Below the pieces are notes generated by a model, which ran no database searches, had not been told where the DNA came from, and saw nothing but the letters and a program-made list of their open reading frames with translations. Both the position numbers and the translations under genes were made by a program. A DNA stretch of 64,000 nt, taken from Melaminivora sp034675505. Its GTDB lineage: Bacteria > Pseudomonadota > Gammaproteobacteria > Burkholderiales > Burkholderiaceae_C. Location: the NCBI GenBank assembly GCA_034675505.1, contig JAUCDD010000025.1, forward strand, positions 124,001-188,000. Reading direction: 5' to 3'. This document shows positions 24,654 through 33,233 of the stretch, piece by piece (within the stretch, counting starts at the first letter, position 1; every line of letters begins with the position of its first letter).

Positions 24654-25463
24654 ATGACCGAAGCTGCCTCCACCATCCCCGCCTTTGGCCTCGAAGAACT
24701 GGACGAAATCGACGCGCTGCTGGACGACCTGCGCACCCGCGACGAGCTGGTGCCGCACTGGGAGTTCTGCGACGGCGCGCTCACCGCGCTGGTGTGCACG
24801 CGCCGCCCGGTGCCGGTGCACGAATGGCTGGCGCGCCTGATCGCCGATGCCGACGAGCCGCTGCCCGAAGGCGCCCCGCTGCCGCTGCTGGCGCCGTTCA
24901 AGGACCTGGCGCAGCAGCAGCGCTTTCTGCAGCTGTGGGAGCAGCGCCGCGCCCAGGTGCAGGCGCAGCTGGCGCGCGAGCCCGAGTCGCTGGACGACGA
25001 GCACGCCTTCCAGCCCGAGGTCATCGACATGCGCGGCGCCATCGCCTGCCTGCCCGAGGCCGAGCGCGCCGAGATGGAGGGTGAGGAAGTGCCGGCCTTC
25101 GGGCAGATCTGGGCGGCCGGCTTCCTGTGGGCCGTGGACGCCTGGGACGACGACTGGGAGCTGCCGCGCGACAAGGAAACCGCCGAGTGGATCGCCGATT
25201 CGCTCGAAGCCGTCGAGGCCCTGGCCGAGGACGACAAGGGCGAACCCACGCTGTGCATGCACGACGAGGACGGCCCGCCCAGCACCAGCCAGGAGCGGGT
25301 GGAGGCGTTTGGCGAGGCCATCTGGGCGGTGTATGACCTGCACCGCATCTGGCACAGCCTGGGCCCGCGCGTGGAGCAGGTGGTGCGCGGCGCGCAGCCG
25401 GGGCGCAACGATGCGTGTCCGTGCGGCAGCGGGAAAAAGTTTAAAAAATGCCACGGCGCCTGA
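24654..25463 (+). CDS. UPF0149 / YecA-type protein with SEC-C zinc motif
   Basis: A 269-residue acidic protein. The N-terminal helical UPF0149 domain (about 15-195) has the pattern of a small gap near residues 38-50 (HWEFCDGALTALVCT) and FGQIWAAGFLWAVDAW. The C-terminus is a SEC-C metal-binding motif (about 253-268, GRNDACPCGSGKKFKKCHG) like that of SecA and YecA, which binds zinc or iron and can contact ribosomes. Its role is probably accessory to translation or secretion, unproven. A TACACT box 36 bp upstream may be its -10 element. It is divergent from the kinase-like gene. Confidence 0.85.
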   Translation: MTEAASTIPAFGLEELDEIDALLDDLRTRDELVPHWEFCDGALTALVCTRRPVPVHEWLARLIADADEPLPEGAPLPLLAPFKDLAQQQRFLQLWEQRRAQVQAQLAREPESLDDEHAFQPEVIDMRGAIACLPEAERAEMEGEEVPAFGQIWAAGFLWAVDAWDDDWELPRDKETAEWIADSLEAVEALAEDDKGEPTLCMHDEDGPPSTSQERVEAFGEAIWAVYDLHRIWHSLGPRVEQVVRGAQPGRNDACPCGSGKKFKKCHGA

Positions 25464-25484
25464 GCGCCGCCGGTCAGGCTTGAT

Positions 25485-25602
25485 GCTCCTTCCCCCTCTG
25501 GGGGAAGGTGGGGATGGGGGCCGGCTGGCGCTGGCGCGCCGGATTGCCTGGCCAGGCGTCGCTGGCCCACACCCCGGCCCTCCCCCAGGGGGGGGAGGGA
25601 GC
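25485..25602. repeat. Family B inverted hairpin doublet (REPIN-like), 1
   Basis: Left unit GCTCCTTCCCCCTCTG-GGGGAAGG and right unit CCCTCCCCCAGG-GGGGGAGGGAGC are in opposite orientation around a 45-bp spacer. Each unit can fold alone and the two can pair with one another. Located between the converging UPF0149 and livF genes. Confidence 0.65.
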
Positions 25603-25608
25603 AAAGAG

Positions 25609-26376
25609 TCAGGCCGGCTGCTCCTCGGCTTGCGCCGAGCCCATGCCCAGGTAGGTGTCGATGATGCGCCGGTCGTGCAGCAGCTCGCGCGCCGGGCCGG
25701 TGAGCACCACCTCGCCCATCTCCAGCACGTAGGCGCGGTCGGCCACCTGCAGGGCGGCGCGGGCGTTTTGCTCGACCAGCAGCACCGACACGCCCAGCTT
25801 GCGCAAATTCCACACCACCTGCAGCACCTCGCGCACGATGCGCGGCGCCAGGCCCAGCGAGGGCTCGTCCAGCATCAGCAGGCGCGGGCGCGCCATCAGC
25901 GCGCGGCCGATGGCCAGCATCTGGCGCTCGCCGCCCGACAGGGTGGACGCCAGCTGCGCGCGGCGCTCCTGCAGGCGCGGGAAGATGGCGAACACCTCCT
26001 GCATGCGCTGGCGCTGGTCGCGCTGGCCACGCCGCCAGCGCGAAAAGCCGCCCAGCAGCAGGTTGTCCTCGATGGACATCTCGCCAAAGAGCTCGCGCTT
26101 TTCCGGCACCAGGGCGACGCCGTGCGCCACCATGTCCTCGACGCGCGGGCGCAGCATGGGCTGGCCCGCCAGCTGCAGCTGTCCGCTGGCGGGCAGCATG
26201 CCCATGCTGGCGTTGAGCAGCGTGCTCTTGCCGGCGCCGTTGGGGCCGATCACGGTGACGATCTCGCCCGGGTACACGCTCAGGTTGACCTGGTGCACGG
26301 CCTCCACCGGGCCGTAGGAGACGGAGAAGTCCGACAGTTGCAGCAGCGGGCTGCCAGGGGTTGCTTGGGGGCTCAT
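25609..26376 (-). CDS. livF: Branched-chain-type ABC transporter ATP-binding protein LivF
   Basis: A 255-residue ATPase of the HAAT (Liv) importer family. Walker A GPNGAGKST, Q-loop VPEKRELFGEMSIEDNL (the VPE-R-LF segment typical of LivF), signature LSGGERQMLAIGRALM and Walker B LLMLDEPSLGLAP are intact. Its start overlaps the stop of livMG by ATGA. It is the last gene of the liv block next to paaR and paaABCDE, so the likely cargo is phenylacetate or a related aromatic acid rather than leucine. This is inferred from context. Confidence 0.92.
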   Translation of the reverse strand: MSPQATPGSPLLQLSDFSVSYGPVEAVHQVNLSVYPGEIVTVIGPNGAGKSTLLNASMGMLPASGQLQLAGQPMLRPRVEDMVAHGVALVPEKRELFGEMSIEDNLLLGGFSRWRRGQRDQRQRMQEVFAIFPRLQERRAQLASTLSGGERQMLAIGRALMARPRLLMLDEPSLGLAPRIVREVLQVVWNLRKLGVSVLLVEQNARAALQVADRAYVLEMGEVVLTGPARELLHDRRIIDTYLGMGSAQAEEQPA

Positions 26377-28292
26377 GCGGGGGAGCCTTTCTCGTCGCTT
26401 GCGAAGTCGAAATCGTCGGCGCCGCCCAGGTAGGCGTCGAGCACGCGCTGGTTGCTCTGGATCTCCTGCGGCGTGCCTTCAGCGATCACGGCGCCGAACT
26501 CCAGCACCGTGATGCGGTCGGCCAGATTCATGACGAATTCCATGTCGTGCTCGACGATCAGGATCCCCAGGCCCTCGCTGCGCAGCTGCGCCAGCAACTG
26601 CGCCAGGGCCTGCTTTTCCAGGTGGCGCAGGCCGGCGGCGGGCTCGTCCAGCAACAGCAGCGCCGGCTGGCCGGCCAGGGCCCGGGCGATCTCCACGATG
26701 CGCTGCTGGCCCAGCGCCAGCGAGCCGGCCGGCACGTCGGCAAACGCGCCCAGGCCGCAGCGCTCGATCTGGCGGCGCGCCTCGGCCAGCAGGGCGGCTT
26801 CCTCGGCACGATCCAGGCGCAGCATGGACGCCAGCCAGCCGCGGTGCGCGCGCAGGTGCGCGCCCAGGGCGACGTTCTCCAGCACGCTGCGCTGGCCCAG
26901 GATGCGCACGTGCTGGAAGGTGCGCGACAGGCCCAGGCGGGCGAACTCGCGCGAGGGCTTGCCGGCCATGGGCTGCGACAGCAGGGCGATGCTGCCCTCG
27001 CTGGGGTCGTCCACGCCCGAGATCATGTTGAAGAAGGTGCTCTTGCCGGCGCCGTTGGGGCCGATCAGCGCGTGCACCTCGCCGGCATCGACGTGCAGGT
27101 CCACGCTGTCGTTGGCCACCAGGCCGCCGAAGCGCTTGGTCACGCTGCGGGCGTCGATCAGCCGCGTGCCGCTGGCGTGCCGCTGGCGGCGCTCGAGATG
27201 GCCGGCCGCGGCCGCCGCGCCCGGGCGCGTGCGCCGGGGCTTGAACAGCGGCGCGCTGAGGCGCTGCAGCGTCGGCCACAGCCCCTGGGCGAAGCGCTGC
27301 AGCACCAGCACCATCATCAGGCCGAAGACGATGGTCTCGAAGTTGCCCGAGCCACCCAGCAGCATGGGCAGCCAGTCCTGCAGCTTTTCCTTGAGCAAGG
27401 TGATGAGGGTGGCGCCCAGCACCGCGCCCCACAGGTGGCCCGAGCCGCCGACCACCGCCATGAACAGGAACTCGATGCCGATGTTCAGGTTGAAGGGCGA
27501 GGGATTGACGAAGCGCTGCAGGTGCGCGTACAGCCAGCCCGAGACGGCGGCCAGCAGGGCGGCCAGCACGAACAGCTTGACGCGCTGGCGCGTGGTGTCC
27601 ACGCCCATGGACTCGGCCATGACCTGGCCGGTCTTGAGCGCGCGCACGGCGCGGCCCTCGCGCGAATCCAGCAGGTTGTGCAGGAGCCAGATGGCGGCCA
27701 GCAGCACCGCCCAGATCACCACGCCCAGCGCGCGCGGCGACGACAGGCTCACCCCCGCCAGCGACAGCGCCGGGATGCCGGTGATGCCCGTCTGCCCGCC
27801 CAGGAACTGCATGTTGCCGAACAGGTAGTACAGGCTCAGGCCCCAGGCGATGGTGGCCAGCGGCAGGTAGTGGCCCGACAGGCGCAGCGTCACCGCGCCC
27901 AGGCCCCAGGCGATGAGGAAGGTCACCGCCAGGCCCAGCAGCAGGCCGGCCCAGGGCAGCAGCGCGGGCGGCAGCCAGCCGGCGGTCCACGCCGCCATCT
28001 GCGGCGAGGTGCAGGCCCAGGCCGTGGCGTAGGCGCCGATGCCCACGAAGGCCGCCTGGCCGAACGACGTCATGCCGCCCACGCCCGTGAGCAGCACCAG
28101 GCCCACGGCCACCAGCGAATACAGGGCGATGTAGCTGGCCACGACCACGGTGAAGTCGGGCAGCAGCGGCCAGGCGACGGCCAGCGCCAGCACGAAGGCG
28201 CCGGTGGCCTGGCCGTGCGTGATCCAGCCGCGCGTGGCCGTGCCGGCGGCGGCCGGCGCCGCGCCGGGCAGGGGGTTGGCAGGCGCGCTCAT
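26373..28292 (-). CDS. Fused LivM permease - LivG ATPase
   Basis: A 639-residue fusion. The first part (about 35-330) is a LivM permease with some ten membrane helices (SYIALYSLVAVGLVLLTGVGG, then GHYLPLATIAWGLSLYYLF and GGSGHLWGAVLGATLITLL). A charged linker (about 345-375) leads to a LivG ATPase: Walker A GPNGAGKSTFF, signature LALGQQRIVEIARALA, Walker B LLLLDEPAAGLRHLEK. In the signature the usual LSGGQ is replaced by LALGQ, a common LivG variant. Such M-G fusions are known in betaproteobacteria. Start and stop each overlap the neighbouring liv genes by 4 nt, implying strict translational coupling of the importer. Confidence 0.9.
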   Translation of the reverse strand: MSAPANPLPGAAPAAAGTATRGWITHGQATGAFVLALAVAWPLLPDFTVVVASYIALYSLVAVGLVLLTGVGGMTSFGQAAFVGIGAYATAWACTSPQMAAWTAGWLPPALLPWAGLLLGLAVTFLIAWGLGAVTLRLSGHYLPLATIAWGLSLYYLFGNMQFLGGQTGITGIPALSLAGVSLSSPRALGVVIWAVLLAAIWLLHNLLDSREGRAVRALKTGQVMAESMGVDTTRQRVKLFVLAALLAAVSGWLYAHLQRFVNPSPFNLNIGIEFLFMAVVGGSGHLWGAVLGATLITLLKEKLQDWLPMLLGGSGNFETIVFGLMMVLVLQRFAQGLWPTLQRLSAPLFKPRRTRPGAAAAAGHLERRQRHASGTRLIDARSVTKRFGGLVANDSVDLHVDAGEVHALIGPNGAGKSTFFNMISGVDDPSEGSIALLSQPMAGKPSREFARLGLSRTFQHVRILGQRSVLENVALGAHLRAHRGWLASMLRLDRAEEAALLAEARRQIERCGLGAFADVPAGSLALGQQRIVEIARALAGQPALLLLDEPAAGLRHLEKQALAQLLAQLRSEGLGILIVEHDMEFVMNLADRITVLEFGAVIAEGTPQEIQSNQRVLDAYLGGADDFDFASDEKGSPA

Positions 28293-29317
28293 TCTTCGTC
28301 CTCCACATGGCGGCTGTCCCGCGAGCGCCACCACAGCACAGGAATGATCAGGGTGAAGACCAGCACTTCCTTGTACGCGCTGGCCCAGAAGGAGGAAAAC
28401 GACTCCAGCTGCCCGACCAGCAGCGCGCCGGCCAGCGCCAGCGGGTAGCTGGCCAGCCCGCCGACGATGGCGGCGACGAAGCCCTTCAGGCCGATCAGGA
28501 AGCCGGTGTCGTAGTAGATCGTGGTGATGGGCCCGATCAGCAGGCCCGAGACGCCGCCGATCACCGCCGCCAGGGCGAAGCTCACGTCGCCCGACATGTC
28601 GGTGGGGATGCCCATCAGGCGCGCGCCCACGCGGTTCACGGCCACGGCGCGCAGCGCCTTGCCGACCATGGTGCGCTCGAAGAACGCGAACAGCACCAGC
28701 ACCAGCGCCGCCGTGGTGCCCAGCACCACCAGGAATTGGCCGGAGATGTTCATCTCGCCCCACTGGAAGTGCGCATCCGAGAACGCCGGCGTGCGCGAGC
28801 CCTCGGCGCCGAAGAACAGCAGGCCCGCGCCCACCATGACCAGGTGCAGCGCGACCGAGACGATCAGCAGCATCAGCGTGGTGGCCCCGGCCAGCGGCCG
28901 ATAGACCAGGCGGTACAACAGCGGGCCCAGCGGCGCGATCAGCAGCAGCGTGGCCAGGCTTTGCGCCCACAGCTGCTGCGGCCGCCACAGCAGCACCATG
29001 GCCGCCGCCAGGCCGGGCAGCGCCACGCACCAGCCGAGGGTGGCGAACCAGTTCACGGCCGTGCCCCGGCTCGCGCGCCAGGCCTCCACGGCCAGCACCG
29101 CCAGCGACAGCCCGGCCAGCAGCCACAGCGTGGGCGGCACGCGCCCCAGCTGCAGCAGCGCCAGCGACAGCGCGCCGAAGGCGACGAACTCGCCTTGCGG
29201 GATGAAGATCACGCGGGTCACGGAGAACACCAGCACCAACGCCAGCGCCATCAGGCCGTAGATGGCCCCGTTGACCAGCCCGTCCTGCGCGAGCAGCAGG
29301 GCGATCTGTAAATCCAT
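28289..29317 (-). CDS. livH: Branched-chain-type ABC transporter permease LivH
   Basis: A 342-residue inner-membrane permease. The start LLAQDGLVNGAIYGLMALALVLVF and the IPQGEFVAFGAL loop are typical of LivH. The IGGVSGLLIGPITTIYYDTGF and GFVAAIVGGLASYPLALAGALLVG segments match the C-terminal half. It is longer than E. coli LivH (308) because of an inserted periplasmic or membrane stretch near 90-150. ATG 29317 is used; the frame is open a little further up but lacks an ATG with family support. Its stop overlaps the livMG start by ATGA. Confidence 0.9.
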   Translation of the reverse strand: MDLQIALLLAQDGLVNGAIYGLMALALVLVFSVTRVIFIPQGEFVAFGALSLALLQLGRVPPTLWLLAGLSLAVLAVEAWRASRGTAVNWFATLGWCVALPGLAAAMVLLWRPQQLWAQSLATLLLIAPLGPLLYRLVYRPLAGATTLMLLIVSVALHLVMVGAGLLFFGAEGSRTPAFSDAHFQWGEMNISGQFLVVLGTTAALVLVLFAFFERTMVGKALRAVAVNRVGARLMGIPTDMSGDVSFALAAVIGGVSGLLIGPITTIYYDTGFLIGLKGFVAAIVGGLASYPLALAGALLVGQLESFSSFWASAYKEVLVFTLIIPVLWWRSRDSRHVEDEE

Positions 29318-29378
29318 GTTTGTCTTTCTATGAAAGAGGTGCGGGAGGCCGGGCAAATTGTTCAGCAGGGCGATTGCC

Positions 29379-29474
29379 ACACCCTCCCCCTCTGGGGGAG
29401 GGCAGGGGAGGGGGCCAGCGCCCGCGCCCGAACCAGCCGGCCCCCATCCCCGCCTTCCCCCAGAGGGGGAAGGA
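29379..29474. repeat. Family B inverted hairpin doublet (REPIN-like), 2
   Basis: CACCCTCCCCCTCTG-GGGGAGGG and, 27 bp further, the inverted CGCCTTCCCCCAGAGGGGGA. The doublet fills the gap between the binding-protein gene and livH and could reduce read-through, letting the binding protein be made in excess. Confidence 0.65.
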
Positions 29475-29503
29475 GTTGGGACAGCAGACAGCGCTCACCA
29501 TCC

Positions 29504-30655
29504 TCAGGGCTGGTACTTCCAGGCGCCGTTCTCGATCTTGACCATCACGCGCGCGCGCTGGTCCAGGCCCAGGTGGTCGTTGGGCGACATGGTGAAGATG
29601 CCGTGCGCGCCGGGCACTTCCTTCAGCTGCTCCAGCGCGTCGCGCAGCGCGGCGCGGAACTCGGGCGTGCCGGGCTTGGCCTTCTTGAGCGCCTGCGGCA
29701 CGGCGGCGGCCATCAGCACGCCGGCGTCCCAGCCGTGCGCGCCGAAGGTGGAGACGCTGCCCTTGCCGTGCGCGCCCTCGTAGGCTTTCACATACTCCAG
29801 CGCCGACTTGCGCACCGGGTGGCTGGCCGGCAGCTGCTCGGCCACCAGCACCGGGCCGGCGGGCAGCAGCGTGCCTTCCACGTCCTTGCCGCCCACGCGC
29901 AGGAAGTCGGCGTTGGCCACGCCGTGCGTCTGGTAGTACTTGCCGGCGTAGCCGCGCTCCTTGAGCGTCTTTTGCGGCAGCGCGGCGGGCGTGCCCGAGC
30001 CGGCGATCAGCACCGCGTCGGGCTTGGCGGCCATGATCTTCAGCGCCTGGCCGGTCACCGAGGTGTCGGTGCGGTTGTAGCGCTCGTTGGCCACCACCTT
30101 GAGCTTCTTCAGCTCGGCCGCCTTGGTGAACTCCTGGAACCAGCCCTCGCCGTAGGCATCGGAAAAGCCGATGAAGCCCACCGTCTTGACGCCGGCGGCG
30201 GCCATGTGCTCGGCGATCGCCAGCGACATCATGATGTCGTTTTGCGGCGTCTTGAAGACCCACTTCTTCTTGTCATCCACCGGCTCGACGATGCGCGCCG
30301 AGGCCGCCATCGAGATCATCGGCGTCTTGGCCTCGGAGACCACGTCGATCATCGCCAGCGACACCGGCGTGGTGCTGGAGCCCAGCACGATGTCGACCTT
30401 GTTCTCGCTGATCAGCTTGCGGGTGTTGGACACGCCGTTGGTCGTGTCGGAGGCGTCGTCCAGCACGATGTAATTGATCTTCTCGCCGCCAATGGTGCGC
30501 GGCATCAGCGCGATGGTGTTCTTCTCCGGGATGCCCAGCGACGCCGCCGGGCCGGTGGCCGAGACGGTGACGCCGACGTTGATGTCGGCCAGCGCGGCGC
30601 TGGTGGCCAGCAGGCCGGCGGCGGCCAGGGCGAGGGCGGTGCAGGTTTTCTTCAT
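29504..30655 (-). CDS. Liv-type ABC transporter substrate-binding protein
   Basis: A 383-residue periplasmic binding protein. A signal peptide (1-23, ending TSAALA) precedes the type I bilobal fold: INVGVTVSATGPAASLGIPEKNT at the N-terminus, LVLGSSTTPVSLAMIDV and KTPMISMAASARI around the ligand site, and KTVGFIGFSDAYGEGW in the second lobe. Binding proteins of this class, next to paa genes in betaproteobacteria, are thought to take up phenylacetate or related aromatics. It is the first transporter gene downstream of paaR. ATG 30655 gives the signal peptide. Confidence 0.88.
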   Translation of the reverse strand: MKKTCTALALAAAGLLATSAALADINVGVTVSATGPAASLGIPEKNTIALMPRTIGGEKINYIVLDDASDTTNGVSNTRKLISENKVDIVLGSSTTPVSLAMIDVVSEAKTPMISMAASARIVEPVDDKKKWVFKTPQNDIMMSLAIAEHMAAAGVKTVGFIGFSDAYGEGWFQEFTKAAELKKLKVVANERYNRTDTSVTGQALKIMAAKPDAVLIAGSGTPAALPQKTLKERGYAGKYYQTHGVANADFLRVGGKDVEGTLLPAGPVLVAEQLPASHPVRKSALEYVKAYEGAHGKGSVSTFGAHGWDAGVLMAAAVPQALKKAKPGTPEFRAALRDALEQLKEVPGAHGIFTMSPNDHLGLDQRARVMVKIENGAWKYQP

Positions 30656-30785
30656 GGTTTGTCTCCGGTTGGTATGGTCGTTGAGAAAAATCAATGCAGG
30701 CGGTGGGAAATGATGGGGCATGGCAGGCGGTTTGCGCCCCGGGCAAAGCCCTGACCCGGCGGTCGAAAATAGCCCGTGGCCGTGC

Positions 30786-31406
30786 TCATGCAGGCCCCTG
30801 CGGGGCCTGGGGCAGGCGCATCGCCGGCACGCCGCCGAAGAACAGGTCGGCCACCATGGGCGCCAGGTCCTCGTAGGTCAGGCTGCCCTCGGGCCGGACC
30901 CAGGTGAACATCCAGTTGATCATGCCGAACAGCAGCATGGCCGTGGGCGCGGCCAGCCGGGCGCCCGCCACCTGCGGCCAGTGCTCGCCGATGGCGCCGC
31001 TGAAGTGCCCGACCACGGCGCGCTCGCTGCCCAGGATGCGGGCGCGGTCCTCGTCCTTGAGGAACTTCACGTCCTCGGTCAGCACGCGGTGCGCGTCCTT
31101 GGCGCGCGCGTACTCCAGCACGAAGCGCTGGATCAGCGTGCGCAGGCGCGGCTCGGGCGCCAGGCCCAGGTTCTCCACCTCGGACACCAGCAGCTGCAGG
31201 CGGCTCACATGGCCTTCGGCGATGTGCACCAGCAGGTCGTATTTGTCGCGAAAGTAGTGGTACAGCGCCGGCTTGGACAGCCCGCAGGCCTCCGCCACCT
31301 CGTTCATGGAGGCGGCCGTGTAGCCGCGCTGGGCGAACAGGTGCGCCGCGCGTTCCAGGATCAGTTCGCGCTGGTCTTCGTAGCCGGCTGAGCGTCCGCG
31401 TGCCAT
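30786..31406 (-). CDS. paaR: TetR-family regulator, probable PaaR
   Basis: A 206-residue TetR repressor. The N-terminal helix-turn-helix (about 15-60: ILERAAHLFAQRGYTAASM, then GLSKPALYHYFRDK) precedes a helical ligand domain with a TetR_C-like GMINWMFTWVRPEG stretch. TetR-type PaaR proteins control phenylacetate genes in Betaproteobacteria and respond to phenylacetyl-CoA. The gene sits 18 bp after paaE, between the paa and liv blocks, and TTGACC-type palindromes occur upstream of both paa transcription units (37609 and 40438). Those sites make the assignment probable. Confidence 0.85.
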   Translation of the reverse strand: MARGRSAGYEDQRELILERAAHLFAQRGYTAASMNEVAEACGLSKPALYHYFRDKYDLLVHIAEGHVSRLQLLVSEVENLGLAPEPRLRTLIQRFVLEYARAKDAHRVLTEDVKFLKDEDRARILGSERAVVGHFSGAIGEHWPQVAGARLAAPTAMLLFGMINWMFTWVRPEGSLTYEDLAPMVADLFFGGVPAMRLPQAPQGPA

Positions 31407-31424
31407 CTGGGCTTGCCTTGCGCC

Positions 31425-32513
31425 TCAGCGCTCGTCGAACGACAGGGTGACGCGCGCGGTGAGCGGGCGGCACTGGCAGGTCAGCACGAAGCCGGCCGCC
31501 ACCTCAGCCTTGTCCAGCGCGAAGTTGCGCTCCATGCGCACCTCGCCCTCCAGGCATTTGGCGCGGCAGGTGCCGCACACGCCCGAGGTGCAGGAAAACG
31601 GCACCTCCAGCCCGGCCGCGCTGGCCGCATCCAGGATGCTGGGCTGGCTGCTGGCGTAGCTGAACTCGCGCGACAGGCCATCGCGCACGATGGTGATGGC
31701 GGCACTGGCGGCGTCGCCCGGCTGCGCCTCGCGGTGCTCGACCGCGCCGGCCTGGCCGGCGGGCGACAGGGCGATGCCGAAGCGCTCGATGTGGATGCGC
31801 TCCTCGGGCACGCCGGCGGCCAGCAGCGCGGCCTCGGCCTCGTCGTTCATCTGGAAGGGGCCGCAGATGAAGGCCTCGTCGATGCTGACGGCCGGCACCA
31901 GTGTGCGCAGGAATTCGCTCACCTTGTCGCGGTTCATCAGGCCCATGTTCAGGCCCGCGTCGGTCTGCTCGGCGGAGAACACGTGGTGCAGCGCCAGGCG
32001 CTCCAGGTAGCGGTTCTTCAGGTCCTCCAGCTCCTCCTTGAACATGGTGGACTGCAGGTTGCGGTTGCCGTACAGCAGCGTGACGCGGCTCTTGGGCTCG
32101 CGCGCCAGCACCGTCTTGGCGATCGACAGGATGGGCGTGATGCCGCTGCCGCCGGCCACGGCCAGGTAGTGGCGCCGCGCGTCGGGCGCCAGCGGCACGT
32201 AGAAGCGCCCCTGCGGCGCCATGACCTCGATCGAGTCGCCAGGCTTCAGCTCGGTGTGCAGCCAGTTGGAGAAGGCGCCGCCGCTTACGCGGCGCACGCC
32301 CACGCGCAGGTGCTCGTCATCGACGCCGGCGCAGATGGAGTACGAGCGGCGCAGCTCCTGGCCGGCCACGCGCGTGCGCAGCGTCAGGTACTGGCCCTGG
32401 ATGAAGCCGAAGACCGGTCGCAGCGCTGGTGGCACTTCGAAGGTGACGATCATGGCCTCGGCCGTGTCGGGCTCGATGGCGCGCACGCGCAGGGGGTGGA
32501 AGGTGACGCTCAT
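31425..32513 (-). CDS. paaE: Phenylacetyl-CoA epoxidase reductase subunit PaaE
   Basis: A 362-residue electron-transfer flavoprotein that passes electrons from NADPH to the PaaAC di-iron epoxidase. FAD-binding segment RRSYSICAGVDD, NAD(P)-binding GGSGITPILSIAK, and a C-terminal plant-type [2Fe-2S] ferredoxin domain with CTSGVCGTCRAKC plus a final Cys in LTCQCRP. This domain order and length match E. coli PaaE (356). It is last in the paaA-B-C-D-E order, after a 189-bp gap holding a family B doublet. Confidence 0.95.
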   Translation of the reverse strand: MSVTFHPLRVRAIEPDTAEAMIVTFEVPPALRPVFGFIQGQYLTLRTRVAGQELRRSYSICAGVDDEHLRVGVRRVSGGAFSNWLHTELKPGDSIEVMAPQGRFYVPLAPDARRHYLAVAGGSGITPILSIAKTVLAREPKSRVTLLYGNRNLQSTMFKEELEDLKNRYLERLALHHVFSAEQTDAGLNMGLMNRDKVSEFLRTLVPAVSIDEAFICGPFQMNDEAEAALLAAGVPEERIHIERFGIALSPAGQAGAVEHREAQPGDAASAAITIVRDGLSREFSYASSQPSILDAASAAGLEVPFSCTSGVCGTCRAKCLEGEVRMERNFALDKAEVAAGFVLTCQCRPLTARVTLSFDER

Positions 32514-32547
32514 GGCAGGGTGGACAAACGAGGGGAGATGCGGCCTT

Positions 32548-32661
32548 GCTCCCTCTCCCCCATTGGGGGAGAGGGCTGGGGTGAGGGGGCTGATCGGGCG
32601 CGGCGGCGTGCGAGTACGCAGGCCCTCACCCCAACCCTCTCCCGCAGGCGGGAGAGGGAGC
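32548..32661. repeat. Family B inverted hairpin doublet (REPIN-like), 3
   Basis: GCTCCCTCTCCCCCATTG-GGGGAGAGGG followed by CTGGGGTGAGGG, then, after about 35 bp, the mirror image CCCTCACCCCAACCCTCTCC. It separates paaD from paaE inside the operon and may lower PaaE output or stabilise the upstream message. Confidence 0.7.
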
Positions 32662-32702
32662 AAGAGGAGCGGGCAGGGTGTGCGGCGCGGATCATGGGCC
32701 CG

Positions 32703-33233
32703 TCAGATCGGCTTGAAATGCTCGAACGGCTCGCGGCAGCCCAGGCAGCGCCACAGCGCCTTGCAGGCCGTGGAGCCGAAGGCCGACAGGCGCTCGGTGT
32801 GCGTGCTGGCGCAGCGTGGGCAGGCGACGGTCGGCCCGGGCTTGCTGCGGGGCATGAAGACCAGGGGCCGGGCAGCGTCTGCAGCGACGGGGCCGGGCGG
32901 GGCGATGCCGTAGGCGCGCAGTTTTTCACGCCCGGCTTCGCTGATCCAGTCGGTGGTCCAGGCGGGGGCGCGCTGCAGCAGCACCTGCACCGGGCCTAGG
33001 CCGGCCGCATCGAGGGCGGCGCGCACGTCGGCCTCGATGACCTCGGTGGCCGGGCAGCCGGAATAGGTGGGGGTGAGCACGATGTCCAGCACGCCGCCGT
33101 CGGCCGCGCGCACGTCGCGCACGATGCCCAGATCGCACAGCGAGATCGCCGGCACTTCCGGGTCGGGCACCTGGTGCAGCACGGCCCAGGCCTGCTGCAC
33201 GCGCTCTCCGGCCGGCACGGGCGCTGGTGTCAC
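32703..33233 (-). CDS. paaD: Phenylacetate degradation protein PaaD
   Basis: A 176-residue protein of the MIP18/DUF59 family, thought to help assemble the iron cofactors of the PaaABCE epoxidase. The DUF59 core shows VPDPEVPAISLCDLGIVRDV and TPTYSGCPATEVIE. The C-terminal zinc-like module has CPRC and CLGC pairs (VACPRCAST, WRCLGCREPF). Start GTG 33233 overlaps the paaC stop (GTGA), so translation is coupled. E. coli PaaD is 165 residues. Confidence 0.92.
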   Translation of the reverse strand: MTPAPVPAGERVQQAWAVLHQVPDPEVPAISLCDLGIVRDVRAADGGVLDIVLTPTYSGCPATEVIEADVRAALDAAGLGPVQVLLQRAPAWTTDWISEAGREKLRAYGIAPPGPVAADAARPLVFMPRSKPGPTVACPRCASTHTERLSAFGSTACKALWRCLGCREPFEHFKPI

